The notes beneath the pieces are model-generated. The model worked only from the letters and a program-made list of their open reading frames with translations, did not search any database and was not told the origin of the DNA. Below are positions 7,965 to 17,289 of a DNA stretch of 64,000 nt, one piece after another. Both the position numbers and the translations under genes were made by a program. The number at the start of each line of letters is the position of its first letter. The first letter of the stretch is position 1. This DNA comes from Bifidobacterium catenulatum PV20-2 (GTDB lineage Bacteria > Actinomycetota > Actinomycetes > Actinomycetales > Bifidobacteriaceae): NCBI RefSeq assembly GCF_000800455.1, contig NZ_CP007456.1, forward strand, positions 682,001-746,000. Direction: 5' to 3'.

Positions 7965-9227
7965 TCAGATGTTCAATGCCTTGGCGCCAATGTCGTGACG
8001 GTAGAACATGCCCTTGGTGTCGAGCTTGTCGATAATCGCATACACCTTGTCTTGAGCGGTCTTAATATCGGCGGCAGAAGTCTCGACCAGCAGCACGCGA
8101 CCGGAATTGGCAACCAGGCCTTCTTCGCTACGAGCCACGCCAGCGTAATACACGTGGGAATCCTCATCGACTGGAATCTCAGGAATCGCAGCGCCCTTGA
8201 TCACATCGACAGGATAGCCATCGGCGGCGAGCACCACACCAAGCGTGGCATTGTCGTTATCCCAAGTGAATTCCGGAGTCTCGCCATTGAGCAGAGCGCT
8301 GATGCCAGCACCGAGATCAGACGTGAGCTTCGGCAGCACGACTTCCGTTTCCGGATCGCCAAAACGAGCATTGAACTCGATGACCTTCGGACCTTCAGCG
8401 GTGGCGATCAAGCCAGCGTACAGAATGCCAGTGAACGGCGTTCCCTCGTCAGCCATAGCCTGAACGGTCGGCTTCACAATGGTTTCAATAGCGGTATCAA
8501 CCACATCCTGACCGATCTGCGGAACCGGGCTGTACGCACCCATGCCACCGGTGTTCGGACCCTTATCGTCATCATATGCGCGCTTATGATCCTGCGAAAT
8601 CGGCATCGGCCAGAAATCAGTGCCGTTCACAAAGCTCATCAGCGAGAACTCCTGACCCTCCAGGAAGTCCTCGATAACAACCTTTGCACCGGCGTTGCCG
8701 AAACGATGATCGACGAAAATGTCTTCAAGAGCGGCGATGGCGGTTTCCTCGTCCATAGCAACGGTCACGCCCTTGCCGGCGGCCAAACCGTCAGCCTTGA
8801 TCACAATCGGAGCGCCATGCTCACGAACATAAGTCGTGGAACGCTCCAAATCGCCGAACGTCTGATACTTTGCGGTCGGAATGCCGTGACGCTCCATCAG
8901 CTGTTTGGCAAAATCCTTGGACCCCTCGATCTGTGCGGCGGCCTTGCTCGGACCGAATGCCTTGATGCCAGCCTGAGCGAAATCGTCAACGATACCCTCG
9001 ATAAGCGGCACTTCCGGACCGACGAACACCCAGTCATAGCCGTTGTTCTTTACGAAATCAATCAGTGCGGCATGATTGGACGGGTTGATCTGCGTGATGC
9101 GGATGCCGTCAAGCTCCATACCTGGATTGCCCGGAGCCACTGTGACTTCGCTGACGCTGCCGCCACGCATAAGCGCATGAGCGATGGCATGCTCGCGTGC
9201 ACCGGAACCAATGACCAGAACCTTCAT
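7965..9227 (-). CDS. purD: Phosphoribosylamine-glycine ligase (GAR synthetase)
   Basis: 420 residues, usual length. It makes glycinamide ribonucleotide from 5-phosphoribosylamine, glycine and ATP, step 2 of purine synthesis. The ATP-grasp protein starts with VLVIGSGAREHAIAHALMRG; PEVPLIEGIVDDFAQAG, KADGLAAGKGVTVA, EDFLEGQEFSLMSF and NARFGDPETEVVLPKL follow. The RBS AGGAGG lies just before the ATG at 9227. Last gene of purF-purM-purD on the minus strand. Confidence 0.97.
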   Translation of the reverse strand: MKVLVIGSGAREHAIAHALMRGGSVSEVTVAPGNPGMELDGIRITQINPSNHAALIDFVKNNGYDWVFVGPEVPLIEGIVDDFAQAGIKAFGPSKAAAQIEGSKDFAKQLMERHGIPTAKYQTFGDLERSTTYVREHGAPIVIKADGLAAGKGVTVAMDEETAIAALEDIFVDHRFGNAGAKVVIEDFLEGQEFSLMSFVNGTDFWPMPISQDHKRAYDDDKGPNTGGMGAYSPVPQIGQDVVDTAIETIVKPTVQAMADEGTPFTGILYAGLIATAEGPKVIEFNARFGDPETEVVLPKLTSDLGAGISALLNGETPEFTWDNDNATLGVVLAADGYPVDVIKGAAIPEIPVDEDSHVYYAGVARSEEGLVANSGRVLLVETSAADIKTAQDKVYAIIDKLDTKGMFYRHDIGAKALNI

Positions 9228-9290
9228 GTTTCCTCCTGTTATGTCCCCTCTGGGAAAATCCTATGTTCAGGAAAGTCTTTGGAAATAAAA

Positions 9291-9317
9291 GAGGGTGGCC
9301 GTTATGGCTCACCCCCG
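9291..9317 (-). terminator. Terminator-like hairpin between purM and purD
   Basis: On the minus strand GGGTG-a-GCC, loop ATAAC, GGC-c-CACCC forms a hairpin with one small defect, followed by TCTTTTATTT. It probably reduces or separates purD expression from purF-purM. Confidence 0.55.
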
Positions 9318-9326
9318 TATATGTAT

Positions 9327-10361
9327 TTACTGCAGTTCGACGTCGCTATCGGTCTTCTTGACGATATTGCCGAGCACATAACCGGCTTCGCCATTGGACT
9401 TGAGCAATTCCATGGTCTTATCAGCATCTTCGGCGTTGACTGCCAGCACCATGCCAATACCCATATTGAAGATGTTGAACATTTCCATATGATCGATTTC
9501 GCCGGCCTTTTCGAGCACGTCGAAAATCGGCAGCACCGGCCAAGAGCCGAGATTGATGTGTGCAGCCAAGCCGTCCGGAATCATACGCGGAATGTTTTCG
9601 ATGAAGCCGCCGCCGGTGATATGGGCGACGCCCTTGACCACGCCGGCCTTGAACAGCGGGGACAGAGCCTTCACATAGATCTTCGTCGGGGTAAGGAGCA
9701 CATCGCCGAGCTTTTCGCCATCGAGTTCGTCAAGCACGGTGTCGACCGTGTAGCCGGCCTTCTCGAACAGGGCCTTGCGCACCAGAGAGAAGCCATTGGA
9801 ATGCACGCCGGTGGACGGCAGACCAATGAGCACATCACCTTCAGCGATGGTGGAGCCGTCCACGATTGCGGACTTCTCGGCAACACCGACCGCGAAACCA
9901 GCCAGATCATACTCGTCTTCGTCATACATGCCCGGCATTTCAGCGGTTTCGCCACCGATCAGACCGGAACCAGCCTGTACACAGCCGTCGGCAACGCCAG
10001 CCACAACCTGCTCGAGCAGTGCTGGATCGTTCTTGCCGCAGGCGATGTAATCCAGGAAGAACAACGGTTCCGCACCCTGAGCGGCAATATCGTTGACGCA
10101 CATGGCCACGCAGTCAATGCCGATGGTGTTGTGCTCGTTGGCCATCTTGGCGACGACCAGCTTGGTGCCGACGCCATCGGTGCCGGAAATCAGCACCGGC
10201 TCCTTGTATCCGAGGGAAGCCAGATCGAACAGGCCGCCGAAGCCGCCGATACCGCCGACTACGCCCGGACGGTTGGTGCGCGCCACATGGGACTTGATGC
10301 GCTTGACGACTTCGTAACCGGCCTCAACGCTCACGCCGGCTTCTTCATATGCTTTTGGCAT
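9327..10361 (-). CDS. purM: Phosphoribosylformylglycinamidine cyclo-ligase (AIR synthetase)
   Basis: 344 residues, usual length. It closes FGAM to AIR using ATP, step 5. Signatures are [18 protein letters not shown] at the start, [39 protein letters not shown] and [14 protein letters not shown]. It starts 18 bases after purF ends, so they share a transcript. Confidence 0.97.
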   Translation of the reverse strand: MPKAYEEAGVSVEAGYEVVKRIKSHVARTNRPGVVGGIGGFGGLFDLASLGYKEPVLISGTDGVGTKLVVAKMANEHNTIGIDCVAMCVNDIAAQGAEPLFFLDYIACGKNDPALLEQVVAGVADGCVQAGSGLIGGETAEMPGMYDEDEYDLAGFAVGVAEKSAIVDGSTIAEGDVLIGLPSTGVHSNGFSLVRKALFEKAGYTVDTVLDELDGEKLGDVLLTPTKIYVKALSPLFKAGVVKGVAHITGGGFIENIPRMIPDGLAAHINLGSWPVLPIFDVLEKAGEIDHMEMFNIFNMGIGMVLAVNAEDADKTMELLKSNGEAGYVLGNIVKKTDSDVELQ

Positions 10362-10379
10362 ATCAAACCTTTCTAGGGT

Positions 10380-11894
10380 TCAGTGTTCTTCTTGGGGTGA
10401 AGTAGTGGTGTATTCGTTGCCTTCGTACTTGCTCTTGTACAGGGCGAATTCAGGCAGTCGGACGCGGTCCTCCGGAGTCAACGACTTCAGGAAATCAGCT
10501 TCATAGTCATCCAAAGCGGTCGGATAATCGCCATTGAAATAGGCCACGCACAGACCGCCGTACGGTGCGTCCGCACCCAGGCCAATGGATTCGACCAATC
10601 CGTCGAGTGACAGGAACGCCAAGGAATCGGCACCGATGTATTCGCGGATTTCCTCCACGGACTTCTTCGCAGCGATGAGCTCCTTGGTGGTGGAGATGTC
10701 GATGCCGTAGAAGCACGGATACTTCAGCGGCGGCGAGCTGATGCGCATATGCACTTCGGCGGCACCGGCTTCCTTAAGCAGCTGCACGATGCGCTTGGAC
10801 GTGGTGCCGCGCACGATGGAATCGTCAATGACGATCACGCGCTTGCCTTTGACCACGCCGCGCACGGCGGACAGCTTCATGCGCACGCCCTGCTCACGCA
10901 GTTCCTGTGTCGGCTGGATGAAGGTTCGGGCCACATACTGGTTCTTGATCAGGCCCATCTCGTTCGGCAGGCCTGCCGCTTCCGCATAGCCCGAAGCCGC
11001 GGACAGCGAGGAGTTCGGAACGCCAATGACCATATCGGCCTCGACCGGCGATTCCTGAGCCAGACGTGCACCCATACGCTTACGGGCGGAATGTACATTC
11101 ACGCCGTAAATATCGGAATCCGGGCGTGCGAAGTAGATGAATTCCATCGAGCAGATGGCTAGTTGGGTCTGGTTCGTGTACTGCACGATCTTGTATCCGT
11201 GATCATCCACGACCACGATTTCGCCCGGGCGGATGTTGCGCACCAGTTCGGCGCCGACAATGTCGAGCGCGCAGGTTTCGGAAGCGAGCACATATGCGCC
11301 GTTCTTCATCTTGCCAAGGGAGAGCGGACGGAAGCCGTTCGGATCGAGCGCGCCGATCATGGCATCTTCGGTCATGATCAGATAGGCGAAACCGCCATGA
11401 ACGGTATTGAGCGCTTCCTTGAGCTTGTCCATGAAAGTGCGCTTCGAGGAACGACGGATGAGGTGCATAAGCACTTCAGTATCGGAATTGGAGTGGAAGA
11501 TCGCGCCTTCGTCCTCCAGCTTGCGGCGCAGGGACGGGCAGTTGGTGAGGTTGCCGTTGTGGCACAGGGCCATATCTCCATCATGGAAACGGAAGATGAA
11601 CGGCTGAATGTTGTCGGTGCCGCCAGAGCCGGCAGTGGCGTAGCGCACATGGCCAATCGCCCTGCCTCCCTTCAGACGTTCGATTTCTCGCTCGTCGCTG
11701 AACACCTGGGTCAACAGACCCGTTCCGCGATGACCGATGAGATGACCATTATCGTTAGAGACAATGCCGGCACCCTCCTGACCGCGATGCTGCAACGCGT
11801 GCAAGCCGAAGTAGGTGAGTCGGGCGGCGTCCGGGTGGCCCCAAACGCCGAAAATACCGCATTCCTCGTGGATGTCTTCGAGTTCAGCTGACAA
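10380..11894 (-). CDS. purF: Amidophosphoribosyltransferase
   Basis: 504 residues. It commits PRPP to purine synthesis by making phosphoribosylamine with glutamine as nitrogen source. A short propeptide (11 residues) precedes the N-terminal nucleophile Cys in [15 protein letters not shown], as in the Bacillus-type enzyme. The PRPP loop is [19 protein letters not shown]. Near the C terminus [13 protein letters not shown] has only the first Cys of the CxxC that holds an Fe-S cluster in Bacillus PurF, so the cluster may be absent. The start codon is TTG, supported by AAGGAG 7 bases upstream. Confidence 0.97.
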   Translation of the reverse strand: MSAELEDIHEECGIFGVWGHPDAARLTYFGLHALQHRGQEGAGIVSNDNGHLIGHRGTGLLTQVFSDEREIERLKGGRAIGHVRYATAGSGGTDNIQPFIFRFHDGDMALCHNGNLTNCPSLRRKLEDEGAIFHSNSDTEVLMHLIRRSSKRTFMDKLKEALNTVHGGFAYLIMTEDAMIGALDPNGFRPLSLGKMKNGAYVLASETCALDIVGAELVRNIRPGEIVVVDDHGYKIVQYTNQTQLAICSMEFIYFARPDSDIYGVNVHSARKRMGARLAQESPVEADMVIGVPNSSLSAASGYAEAAGLPNEMGLIKNQYVARTFIQPTQELREQGVRMKLSAVRGVVKGKRVIVIDDSIVRGTTSKRIVQLLKEAGAAEVHMRISSPPLKYPCFYGIDISTTKELIAAKKSVEEIREYIGADSLAFLSLDGLVESIGLGADAPYGGLCVAYFNGDYPTALDDYEADFLKSLTPEDRVRLPEFALYKSKYEGNEYTTTSPQEEH

Positions 11895-11943
11895 GCCAAA
11901 GCTCCTTCCAAAACCATGGAGACAAGGGGTTCGCTACCGTTCA

Positions 11944-11986
11944 ACCCTACCAACCGGAGGCTACAATCGGTGGTTTTCGGGGAGTC
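11944..11986 (-). promoter_or_regulatory. purF promoter with a conserved purine element
   Basis: On the plus strand the run TACCAACCGGAGGCTACA begins at 11948 and continues with ATCGG and, a few bases on, GTTTTCGG. The same element occurs in front of purC at 25268. Read on the minus strand a -10 TAGGGT (11944-11949) lies at its promoter-proximal edge, giving a leader of about 45 nt to the TTG start. The element thus covers the -35/-10 region and is a likely repressor or activator site. Confidence 0.65.
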
Positions 11987-12015
11987 TTTAGGTGGCACTT
12001 GGCATGTCGGATATG

Positions 12016-12031
12016 TCGAACAATTGTTCGA
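12016..12031. promoter_or_regulatory. LexA (SOS) box upstream of the Y-family polymerase
   Basis: A perfect 16-bp palindrome TCGAACAATTGTTCGA, which contains the actinobacterial/Gram-positive SOS consensus GAAC-N4-GTTC. A TATGCT -10 candidate follows at 12041-12046, so LexA would cover the promoter. The polymerase gene starts 127 bases downstream. Confidence 0.8.
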
Positions 12032-12157
12032 ACTCTCTGATATGCTGAATGCAGGAAAATACAGTGCGGTGCATCGGCGATGCTTTGTCGGTGCTTTGCG
12101 AGGCGAAGTGCTCGTTGACGTTTCAAGATGGAGCCAAATCATGGAAGGAGTCTGAAG

Positions 12158-13792
12158 ATGGCCGAACGTACCTATATCGCTATCGATCTGAAATCCTTCT
12201 ATGCGTCTTCGGAATGTGCGGAACTTGGATTCGACCCACTTTCCACGAATCTGGTGGTGGCTGATCAATCTCGTACCGACAAAACCATCTGTCTTGCGGT
12301 GTCGCCATCGCTCAAAGCGTATGGATTGCCTGGCAGGGCAAGGCTTTTTGAGGTCAAGGCGAAGCTTAAAGAAGTCAATGCGGCACGGCGGGCGGCAGCG
12401 CCGGGCGGTACGCTGAGAGGTGAATCGTATGATGCGAATGAGCTCGCAGCAGATCCGAATCTGGCTGCTGGCGTGTATATAGCCAAGCCGCGAATGTCGC
12501 ATTATCTCAACGTCAGTGCGAAGATCTACGGCATATACCTAAGGTATGTGTCCGAAGCTGATATTCATGTCTATTCGGTGGACGAAGTGTTCATGGATGT
12601 TACCGGCTATCTTCGTGCCTATGGCAAAAGCGCGCATGATATGGCCCGTGAAATGATTCAGCAGATTCTCCGGGAGACGGGTATCACCGCAACGGCCGGC
12701 ATCGGTACGAATATGTATTTGACGAAAGTGGCTATGGACGTGGTCGCCAAGCATATTCCCGCGGATAAGGATGGCGTGCGTATCGCGCAATTGGATGAGA
12801 TGTCGTATCGCCGGCTGTTATGGGCGCACAGGCCGTTGACTGATTTCTGGCGTGTGGGACGAGGGTATGCGAAGAAGCTCGAAGCCCAAGGTCTAATGAC
12901 AATGGGCGATGTGGCTAGGTGTTCCATTGGTCGTGCCGACGAATATTACAACGAGGGTCTGCTGTACAAGATGTTCGGTGTGAACGCCGAACTGCTTATC
13001 GACCATGCGTGGGGTTGGGAGCCATGCACTATCGCCGACATCAAAGCGTATAAGCCAGCTGGTCATAGTATGAGTTCGGGGCAGGTGCTTACGGGCGCGG
13101 TCGGTTTTGACTCGGCGCGGCTGATTGTGAGAGAAATGGCGGACACCTTGTCTTTGGACTTGGTTGCCAAAGGTGTGAAGGCCGGTCATATGGGGTTGAT
13201 GGTCGGTTACGATACCGCCAGTCTTGATCCAAAGCGGCTAGGGGAGTGTGGCACTCCGGAATTGAAGGCGATAGCTGAGCGAGCCATTGCCGAATATAGC
13301 GGTCCCGTAACTCTTGATAGGTATGGTCGGCGTGTACCCAAGCCGGCGATAGGGTCGATTGGTCTGGGCAACCATACGTCATCCACCACGCGCATCTGTG
13401 ATGCGGTTGACGAATTGTTCTGCAGAATCGTCGATCATCGGCTGTTGGTACGTCGATTGAATGTGGTTGCTTCTGATTTGCAAACGGTCGAACAGCTGGC
13501 TGAGCGGGATGCTGCGGCGAATTACGTTCAGCCCGATCTGTTTTCGGATATGCAGGAAGTCTCAAATGGAAGCGATAGCAACGATTGCAGTGATAACGTC
13601 GATAACAACGCGCGGTCTTCCTACACTGACGATATGCAGGTTGCCGATGAGATTTCCGAACAGCATGTGCAGCAGACGATTCTTGACATCAAACGCAAGT
13701 TCGGCAAAAACGCCGTCATCAAAGGGATGGACATGTTCGCTGATGCCACAGGTCAACAGCGCAACCGACAGATTGGAGGTCATGCAGCATGA
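12158..13792 (+). CDS. Y-family translesion DNA polymerase (UmuC/UvrX-like)
   Basis: 544 residues. The N terminus AERTYIAIDLKSFYASSEC and the catalytic YSVDEVFMDVTGYL are the metal-binding palm motifs of UmuC/DinB enzymes, and TAGIGTNMYLTKVAMDV is the following finger/palm segment. It resembles the UvrX-type branch of Firmicutes and Actinobacteria, which pairs with YolD proteins. The ATG at 12158 is chosen over 12128 because AAGGAG lies 7 bases before it. It copies damaged DNA and should be induced by DNA damage through the LexA box upstream. The C-terminal 80 residues are Asp/Asn/Ser-rich and probably flexible. Confidence 0.9.
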   Translation: MAERTYIAIDLKSFYASSECAELGFDPLSTNLVVADQSRTDKTICLAVSPSLKAYGLPGRARLFEVKAKLKEVNAARRAAAPGGTLRGESYDANELAADPNLAAGVYIAKPRMSHYLNVSAKIYGIYLRYVSEADIHVYSVDEVFMDVTGYLRAYGKSAHDMAREMIQQILRETGITATAGIGTNMYLTKVAMDVVAKHIPADKDGVRIAQLDEMSYRRLLWAHRPLTDFWRVGRGYAKKLEAQGLMTMGDVARCSIGRADEYYNEGLLYKMFGVNAELLIDHAWGWEPCTIADIKAYKPAGHSMSSGQVLTGAVGFDSARLIVREMADTLSLDLVAKGVKAGHMGLMVGYDTASLDPKRLGECGTPELKAIAERAIAEYSGPVTLDRYGRRVPKPAIGSIGLGNHTSSTTRICDAVDELFCRIVDHRLLVRRLNVVASDLQTVEQLAERDAAANYVQPDLFSDMQEVSNGSDSNDCSDNVDNNARSSYTDDMQVADEISEQHVQQTILDIKRKFGKNAVIKGMDMFADATGQQRNRQIGGHAA

Positions 13793-14016
13793 GTTTGCAG
13801 CAAACCGATCGTTACGATGACATCATCAACTTGCCTCATCATCGCTCGCGCACGCGCCCGCACATGAGCATGCACAACCGTGCCGCGCAATTCATGCCTT
13901 TCGCCGCTCTCACCGGCTACGATGACATCATCAAACAAACCGCCACCCATTCCAACGAAGCAGTAGAACGCGCCAACACCCCCGTCAATCTCGCCGAAGG
14001 CTACCTCTCTGCCTAG
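13789..14016 (+). CDS. YolD-like small protein, partner of the translesion polymerase
   Basis: 75 residues, overlapping the polymerase stop codon as ATGA. The core DIINLPHHRSRTRPHMSM followed by RAAQFMPFAALTGYDD is the pattern of small YolD-like proteins encoded beside UvrX/UmuC-type polymerases. The role is unproven; the family is thought to act like UmuD. Translational coupling implies co-production with the polymerase. Confidence 0.75.
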   Translation: MSLQQTDRYDDIINLPHHRSRTRPHMSMHNRAAQFMPFAALTGYDDIIKQTATHSNEAVERANTPVNLAEGYLSA

Positions 14017-14112
14017 CAGACCACCAGTTGCTGTGATTCGTCGGTTGGCTGGCAAAAAATATCAGTCGGAAAGCCCGAACTGTATAGACAATCAAGTATC
14101 GTAACATCTCTT

Positions 14113-14166
14113 TCCCAGTCAGGGGAAGAATTACCCCACTAATGGTCGGCTTAGAGTCTTGATTCC
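14113..14166. repeat. Single copy of the 53-bp repeat unit at the left edge of the peptide island
   Basis: This lone unit has the same order of parts as the tandem array at 20107-20480: a CCAGTCAGGGG palindrome-like core (centre 14120), a CCCC/GG stem remnant, then GGCTTAGAGTCTTGATTCCT with TTA at 14151. The distance from palindrome centre to TTA is 31 bases, as in the right-hand array. It lies between the YolD gene and the histidine kinase, so the unit brackets the island. Confidence 0.6.
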
Positions 14167-14188
14167 TGCGTTTGCTTTCCGTTCCGAC

Positions 14189-15442
14189 TTACGCTGATAC
14201 CGGAATGCTGACAACAACACGAAGCCCACCATCTTTTCTGGCATGAAGCTGTATCCGCCCATCATGCAGTGATACGATTTCCTTGGCGATAGATAATCCC
14301 AGACCGTGGTTTTCGATTGTTTGCGCCGTTCCCACCGAAAAGCCGTGCTCCATGATTCTGCTATTTCTGCCTTTGTTGAACGGTGTGAACAGGTCATCAA
14401 GATTCATGTTTTGCAGACTCTCTCCAGTGTTTTCAATCTCAAGCGTCATCATATGACCATCTGATTCAAGGGTTTTCCTGACTGACACCCATATCGTCCC
14501 GCCATCCACATTATGCTGTATGGCATTGAGCATCAGATTCTTCACAAGTTGGGTAAACAGCAGTGGATCACCATGTATTCGAGCAGCTTCCAACTGTTTA
14601 TGCACAGTTATATCCTCTGGAATTCCTCCGTCAAGATTCTTTTCAAGGACTCCCTCAACAACGGTGTCTACGGCAATTTCGGATGTCCCTTCTTGTTCCA
14701 ACTGTTGCACTTTAGCCAGATTTAAAAGACTACCGACCAAGGCGATACACGATTTGTTGGACGCTAGAGCCTTCTCGACGAAGGGAAGAGTCTTTGCGTC
14801 CAACAATCCGTTATGCATAGGTATCTCCAGTGCGGCGGAGGTCGCTGCCAGTGGATTTTTGAGTTCATGCGATGCGTTAGCTATGAAGCGTTTTTCTCTC
14901 GCGATGGCCGCATTGACATCATCGATCGCGTCATTGTATGCGCTGGCTATTACAGATGCGGCATCGTTTTCTTCGGAAATATGTATGGGATGCCGAGACA
15001 AGTCAGAATCTGAAGTTCGTATCTGTTGCGCGACCGTATCAATCCTGCGTTGCGAACGAGTGCATATGCTCCAAGCAACTATGGCCGATAGGGCTCCGAA
15101 TATCAGAATCGGCACCACGCTGGTGAGAAGCAGCAGATTACGAGCTGTGTCGTTGCCGCGGGAAGCTGTGACAGCGAATCCATTCGCGTGAGAGTCTTTC
15201 CCAGTCAAGACATACGCCTCACCTGAAGGTGGTCCGGCGGAATCCTGCTGTTGGTACTGTTCATCAGCGACATGCTCTGGTGTGAAGCGCCCTATGGTTA
15301 TCGTATCGATTTGCTGGTCGACAATAATGAACGTTGCCACGGAAACGACTACCGTCAATGCAACGAATACGGACATGATGATTACGATGAGTCTTCTCCG
15401 CGTAGACCATCGGAAACGTACATTTCCTTTCATCTTCTTCAT
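14189..15442 (-). CDS. Sensor histidine kinase
   Basis: 417 residues. Membrane helices lie at about 18-40 and 103-127 and enclose an extracellular loop of about 60 residues rich in Gln, Asp and Ser. The HisKA phosphoacceptor is His192 in FIANASHELKNPLAATS, followed by the N box LVKNLMLNAIQHN and G box GLGLSIAKEIVSLHDG. It overlaps the response-regulator gene by 4 bases (ATGA). Facing divergently from the secreted-peptide gene, it probably senses the peptide, cell-wall stress or an antimicrobial and controls the ABC module. Confidence 0.92.
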   Translation of the reverse strand: MKKMKGNVRFRWSTRRRLIVIIMSVFVALTVVVSVATFIIVDQQIDTITIGRFTPEHVADEQYQQQDSAGPPSGEAYVLTGKDSHANGFAVTASRGNDTARNLLLLTSVVPILIFGALSAIVAWSICTRSQRRIDTVAQQIRTSDSDLSRHPIHISEENDAASVIASAYNDAIDDVNAAIAREKRFIANASHELKNPLAATSAALEIPMHNGLLDAKTLPFVEKALASNKSCIALVGSLLNLAKVQQLEQEGTSEIAVDTVVEGVLEKNLDGGIPEDITVHKQLEAARIHGDPLLFTQLVKNLMLNAIQHNVDGGTIWVSVRKTLESDGHMMTLEIENTGESLQNMNLDDLFTPFNKGRNSRIMEHGFSVGTAQTIENHGLGLSIAKEIVSLHDGRIQLHARKDGGLRVVVSIPVSA

Positions 15443-16095
15443 GGAATCCGATACCCCTGCCCTGGAATAGTCTCAATGAAATCAGGAATCCCGATTTTCG
15501 TTCTCAACGCATAAATGGTGGTCTTAACGATTCCCCGAGTATGAGCATGGTCATCATGCCATATTCCCGTGTACAGACTTTCCGTGCTCACTACACCCCC
15601 ATTCGCTTCTATCAATACTTTCAGCACAGCAAGCTCCCTAGCACCGAACCTCAGGCGGCGTCCATCGACCGTGACGATACCCGTATGAAGATCCGCCTTG
15701 AATGCTCCGCGATGGAATACCGAATCGCTACTTAGACTTCTTCTGCGTCGTACCGCATTGACTCTTGCCAACAAAACGGCATAGTCAAAAGGCTTTGTCA
15801 GGTAATCATCGGCACCGAGGTTCAAGCCCTGAACAATATCCTCTATCTGTGAGGATGCAGTAAGCATCAAAACATATGTGGAATCGTGTCTCTCGCTAAG
15901 CATTCGAGCTATATCATCACCATGTATTCCCGGAAGATCTCGGTCCAGAATGACCATATCGTATCCGCCATTATTTAATTCTTCGACGGCATCGCGTCCG
16001 TCATACACAGCTTTGGTCTGTAAGCCTTCCATGCTTAATCCCATGTTGATGACATCAGCTAGATTCGCGTTGTCTTCCACAATCAGAATGCGCAC
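15439..16095 (-). CDS. OmpR/PhoB-family response regulator
   Basis: 218 residues from the GTG at 16095, which has AAGGG suitably upstream and gives the usual MRILIVEDNANLADV start; a GTG three codons earlier is the alternative. The receiver has acidic Glu7-Asp8 and phosphoacceptor Asp51 in VILDRDLPG, then Lys in YLTKPFDYAVLLARV. The C terminus is a winged helix (RFGARELAVLKVLIEANGG, IVKTTIYALRTKIG, GQGYRIP). It probably binds the GTCAG direct repeats in the divergent intergenic region. Confidence 0.93.
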   Translation of the reverse strand: MRILIVEDNANLADVINMGLSMEGLQTKAVYDGRDAVEELNNGGYDMVILDRDLPGIHGDDIARMLSERHDSTYVLMLTASSQIEDIVQGLNLGADDYLTKPFDYAVLLARVNAVRRRRSLSSDSVFHRGAFKADLHTGIVTVDGRRLRFGARELAVLKVLIEANGGVVSTESLYTGIWHDDHAHTRGIVKTTIYALRTKIGIPDFIETIPGQGYRIP

Positions 16096-16147
16096 AGCTA
16101 CCACCCTTCTTACTGTGACTCACACCTTAGCAGTCATAGCCAGCAAA

Positions 16148-16173
16148 GTCAGGAATAGGTCAGATTCCGTCAG
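16148..16173. promoter_or_regulatory. Three phased GTCAG direct repeats, probable response-regulator site
   Basis: GTCAG occurs at 16148-16152, 16159-16163 and 16169-16173, i.e. every 10-11 bases on one helical face, in the divergent region between the two-component genes and the secreted-peptide gene. OmpR-type regulators bind such phased direct repeats. A TATATT -10 candidate for the peptide gene lies at 16212-16217. Confidence 0.5.
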
Positions 16174-16265
16174 CTTCAAGGCAAAAACACATTGCGACAC
16201 AAGCAACTCCCTATATTGCTGAAAAGGTGGAGCATTCCTCCGCCAAAAATAGAAAAGGAAAAAGA

Positions 16266-16568
16266 ATGAATATCAACAGAAAAATCGCAACAGGCGCGCT
16301 CAGCATCATAGTCGCATGCACCGGAGTGGCTGGGCTCACGGCTTCTGCTATGGCTACCGTAGGCAATGGATCATATGCTCGCGCAGCTAGAAATCTCACA
16401 TGGGCCGATGCATATAACACCGCAGGCAATGGGGGTTATGCTCGTGCCGAAGTCGGACGTGTTATCAACGGAAAACGGGTGGTTTACTACAACGGGTGGA
16501 AACACGGATACGCCTACGCATCTGCCTCAAATGGTTCCAGCTGGTATGCACGTGGACTGCTGAAGTAA
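16266..16568 (+). CDS. Small secreted peptide, bacteriocin-like (possible lactococcin-972 type)
   Basis: 100 residues. A classical Sec signal peptide covers about residues 1-30 (Lys/Arg near the start, a hydrophobic core, ASAMA at the cleavage site), leaving about 70 mature residues rich in Gly, Tyr, Ala, Asn and Trp. The mature part repeats a motif: GNGSYARAA, GNGGYARAE, GYAYASA, SSWYARG. No Cys is left, so no disulfides. The ATG at 16266 is preferred over the GTG at 16227 because AGGAA precedes it and it begins the signal peptide. Size, secretion mode and the ABC/permease neighbours resemble lactococcin-972 loci, but the characteristic Trp-Gly start is missing, so this class is a hypothesis. 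Confidence 0.6.
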   Translation: MNINRKIATGALSIIVACTGVAGLTASAMATVGNGSYARAARNLTWADAYNTAGNGGYARAEVGRVINGKRVVYYNGWKHGYAYASASNGSSWYARGLLK

Positions 16569-16596
16569 TGGCAGTTTCATAAGTTTTTTGAGAGGA

Positions 16597-16631
16597 GGCA
16601 CTTTCACGAATCAACTCGTTGCACAAGTGCC
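16597..16631 (+). other. Hairpin between the peptide and lipoprotein genes
   Basis: GGCACTT (16597-16603) pairs with AAGTGCC (16625-16631) around a 21-nt loop, and no T run follows. It could stabilise the peptide mRNA or allow partial read-through to the transport genes, a common arrangement when a peptide must be made in excess. Confidence 0.35.
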
Positions 16632-16658
16632 CCTATATCAAAGGAAAGAACACGTATT

Positions 16659-17285
16659 ATGCCTAACTCACCACGAATCATTCTGGCGTCTGTAGTCATT
16701 TGTTTTTTGCTGCCATTGAGTGCTTGCTCAACAAATGCAGCAAACCATGATGCATCTTCGTCTTCTTCTGAAAACTCTGAAACAGCCACATCGTACGAAT
16801 CGCAGTTGAAGCAGGCATTGCAATCAGCTACCAGTGACTTCGAAAAACAGGTACTCAAGAAAGCAATCAAAACAGGGAAAATCAGCGATTCAGATTACCG
16901 TGAAGCCAACGAAAAATATCAGCAATGCATGATTTCCAAAGGAGATCCGATAACGTTCAGCACGGATCAGTCCACCGGTCTGATGCAGGAAAGCATGAAT
17001 GTTGATGATCAGAATTACGATTCCGACAAGGTGAATTCGGATAGTATCGCCTGCGCCGAGGGAACGAATCTGTTGATTCGCGATCTTTACGAACGAATGG
17101 CCACCAATCCCTCGAATTCCGATGAAATCGAGCTGATCGTAAGCTGCTTGAAACGTAAGAAACTAGTACCAGAATCGTTTACCAAACAGGATTATTTGAC
17201 GGAATCCGCCAAGCCAGACGGCAGTTCGAAGCTAGATACCAGTTCGGAATTATTCTCTCAATGCTTGGCAAACCCGAATAAGTGA
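16659..17285 (+). CDS. Putative lipoprotein of the peptide/ABC locus
   Basis: 208 residues. A hydrophobic signal ends in the lipobox L-S-A-C23, so the protein is probably lipid-anchored on the outer membrane face. A Ser/Glu-rich linker follows, then an all-helical soluble part with two further Cys-containing segments (YQQCMISKGDPI and SIACAEGTN, later ELIVSCLKRKK). No recognised family. Next to a secreted peptide and an ABC system, an immunity or ligand-capture role is plausible. RBS GGAAAG lies upstream, and the next gene begins 5 bases after its stop. Confidence 0.65.
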   Translation: MPNSPRIILASVVICFLLPLSACSTNAANHDASSSSSENSETATSYESQLKQALQSATSDFEKQVLKKAIKTGKISDSDYREANEKYQQCMISKGDPITFSTDQSTGLMQESMNVDDQNYDSDKVNSDSIACAEGTNLLIRDLYERMATNPSNSDEIELIVSCLKRKKLVPESFTKQDYLTESAKPDGSSKLDTSSELFSQCLANPNK

Positions 17286-17289
17286 GATA

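Noticed and set aside
7908..10376. 822-residue plus-strand open frame over purD and purM
   Set aside because: It is antisense to two clear purine enzymes, has no family resemblance and no RBS; a typical high-GC shadow frame.
16227..16265. GTG start of the secreted peptide at 16227
   Set aside because: It would place 13 charged residues before the signal peptide; the ATG at 16266 with AGGAA upstream fits better.
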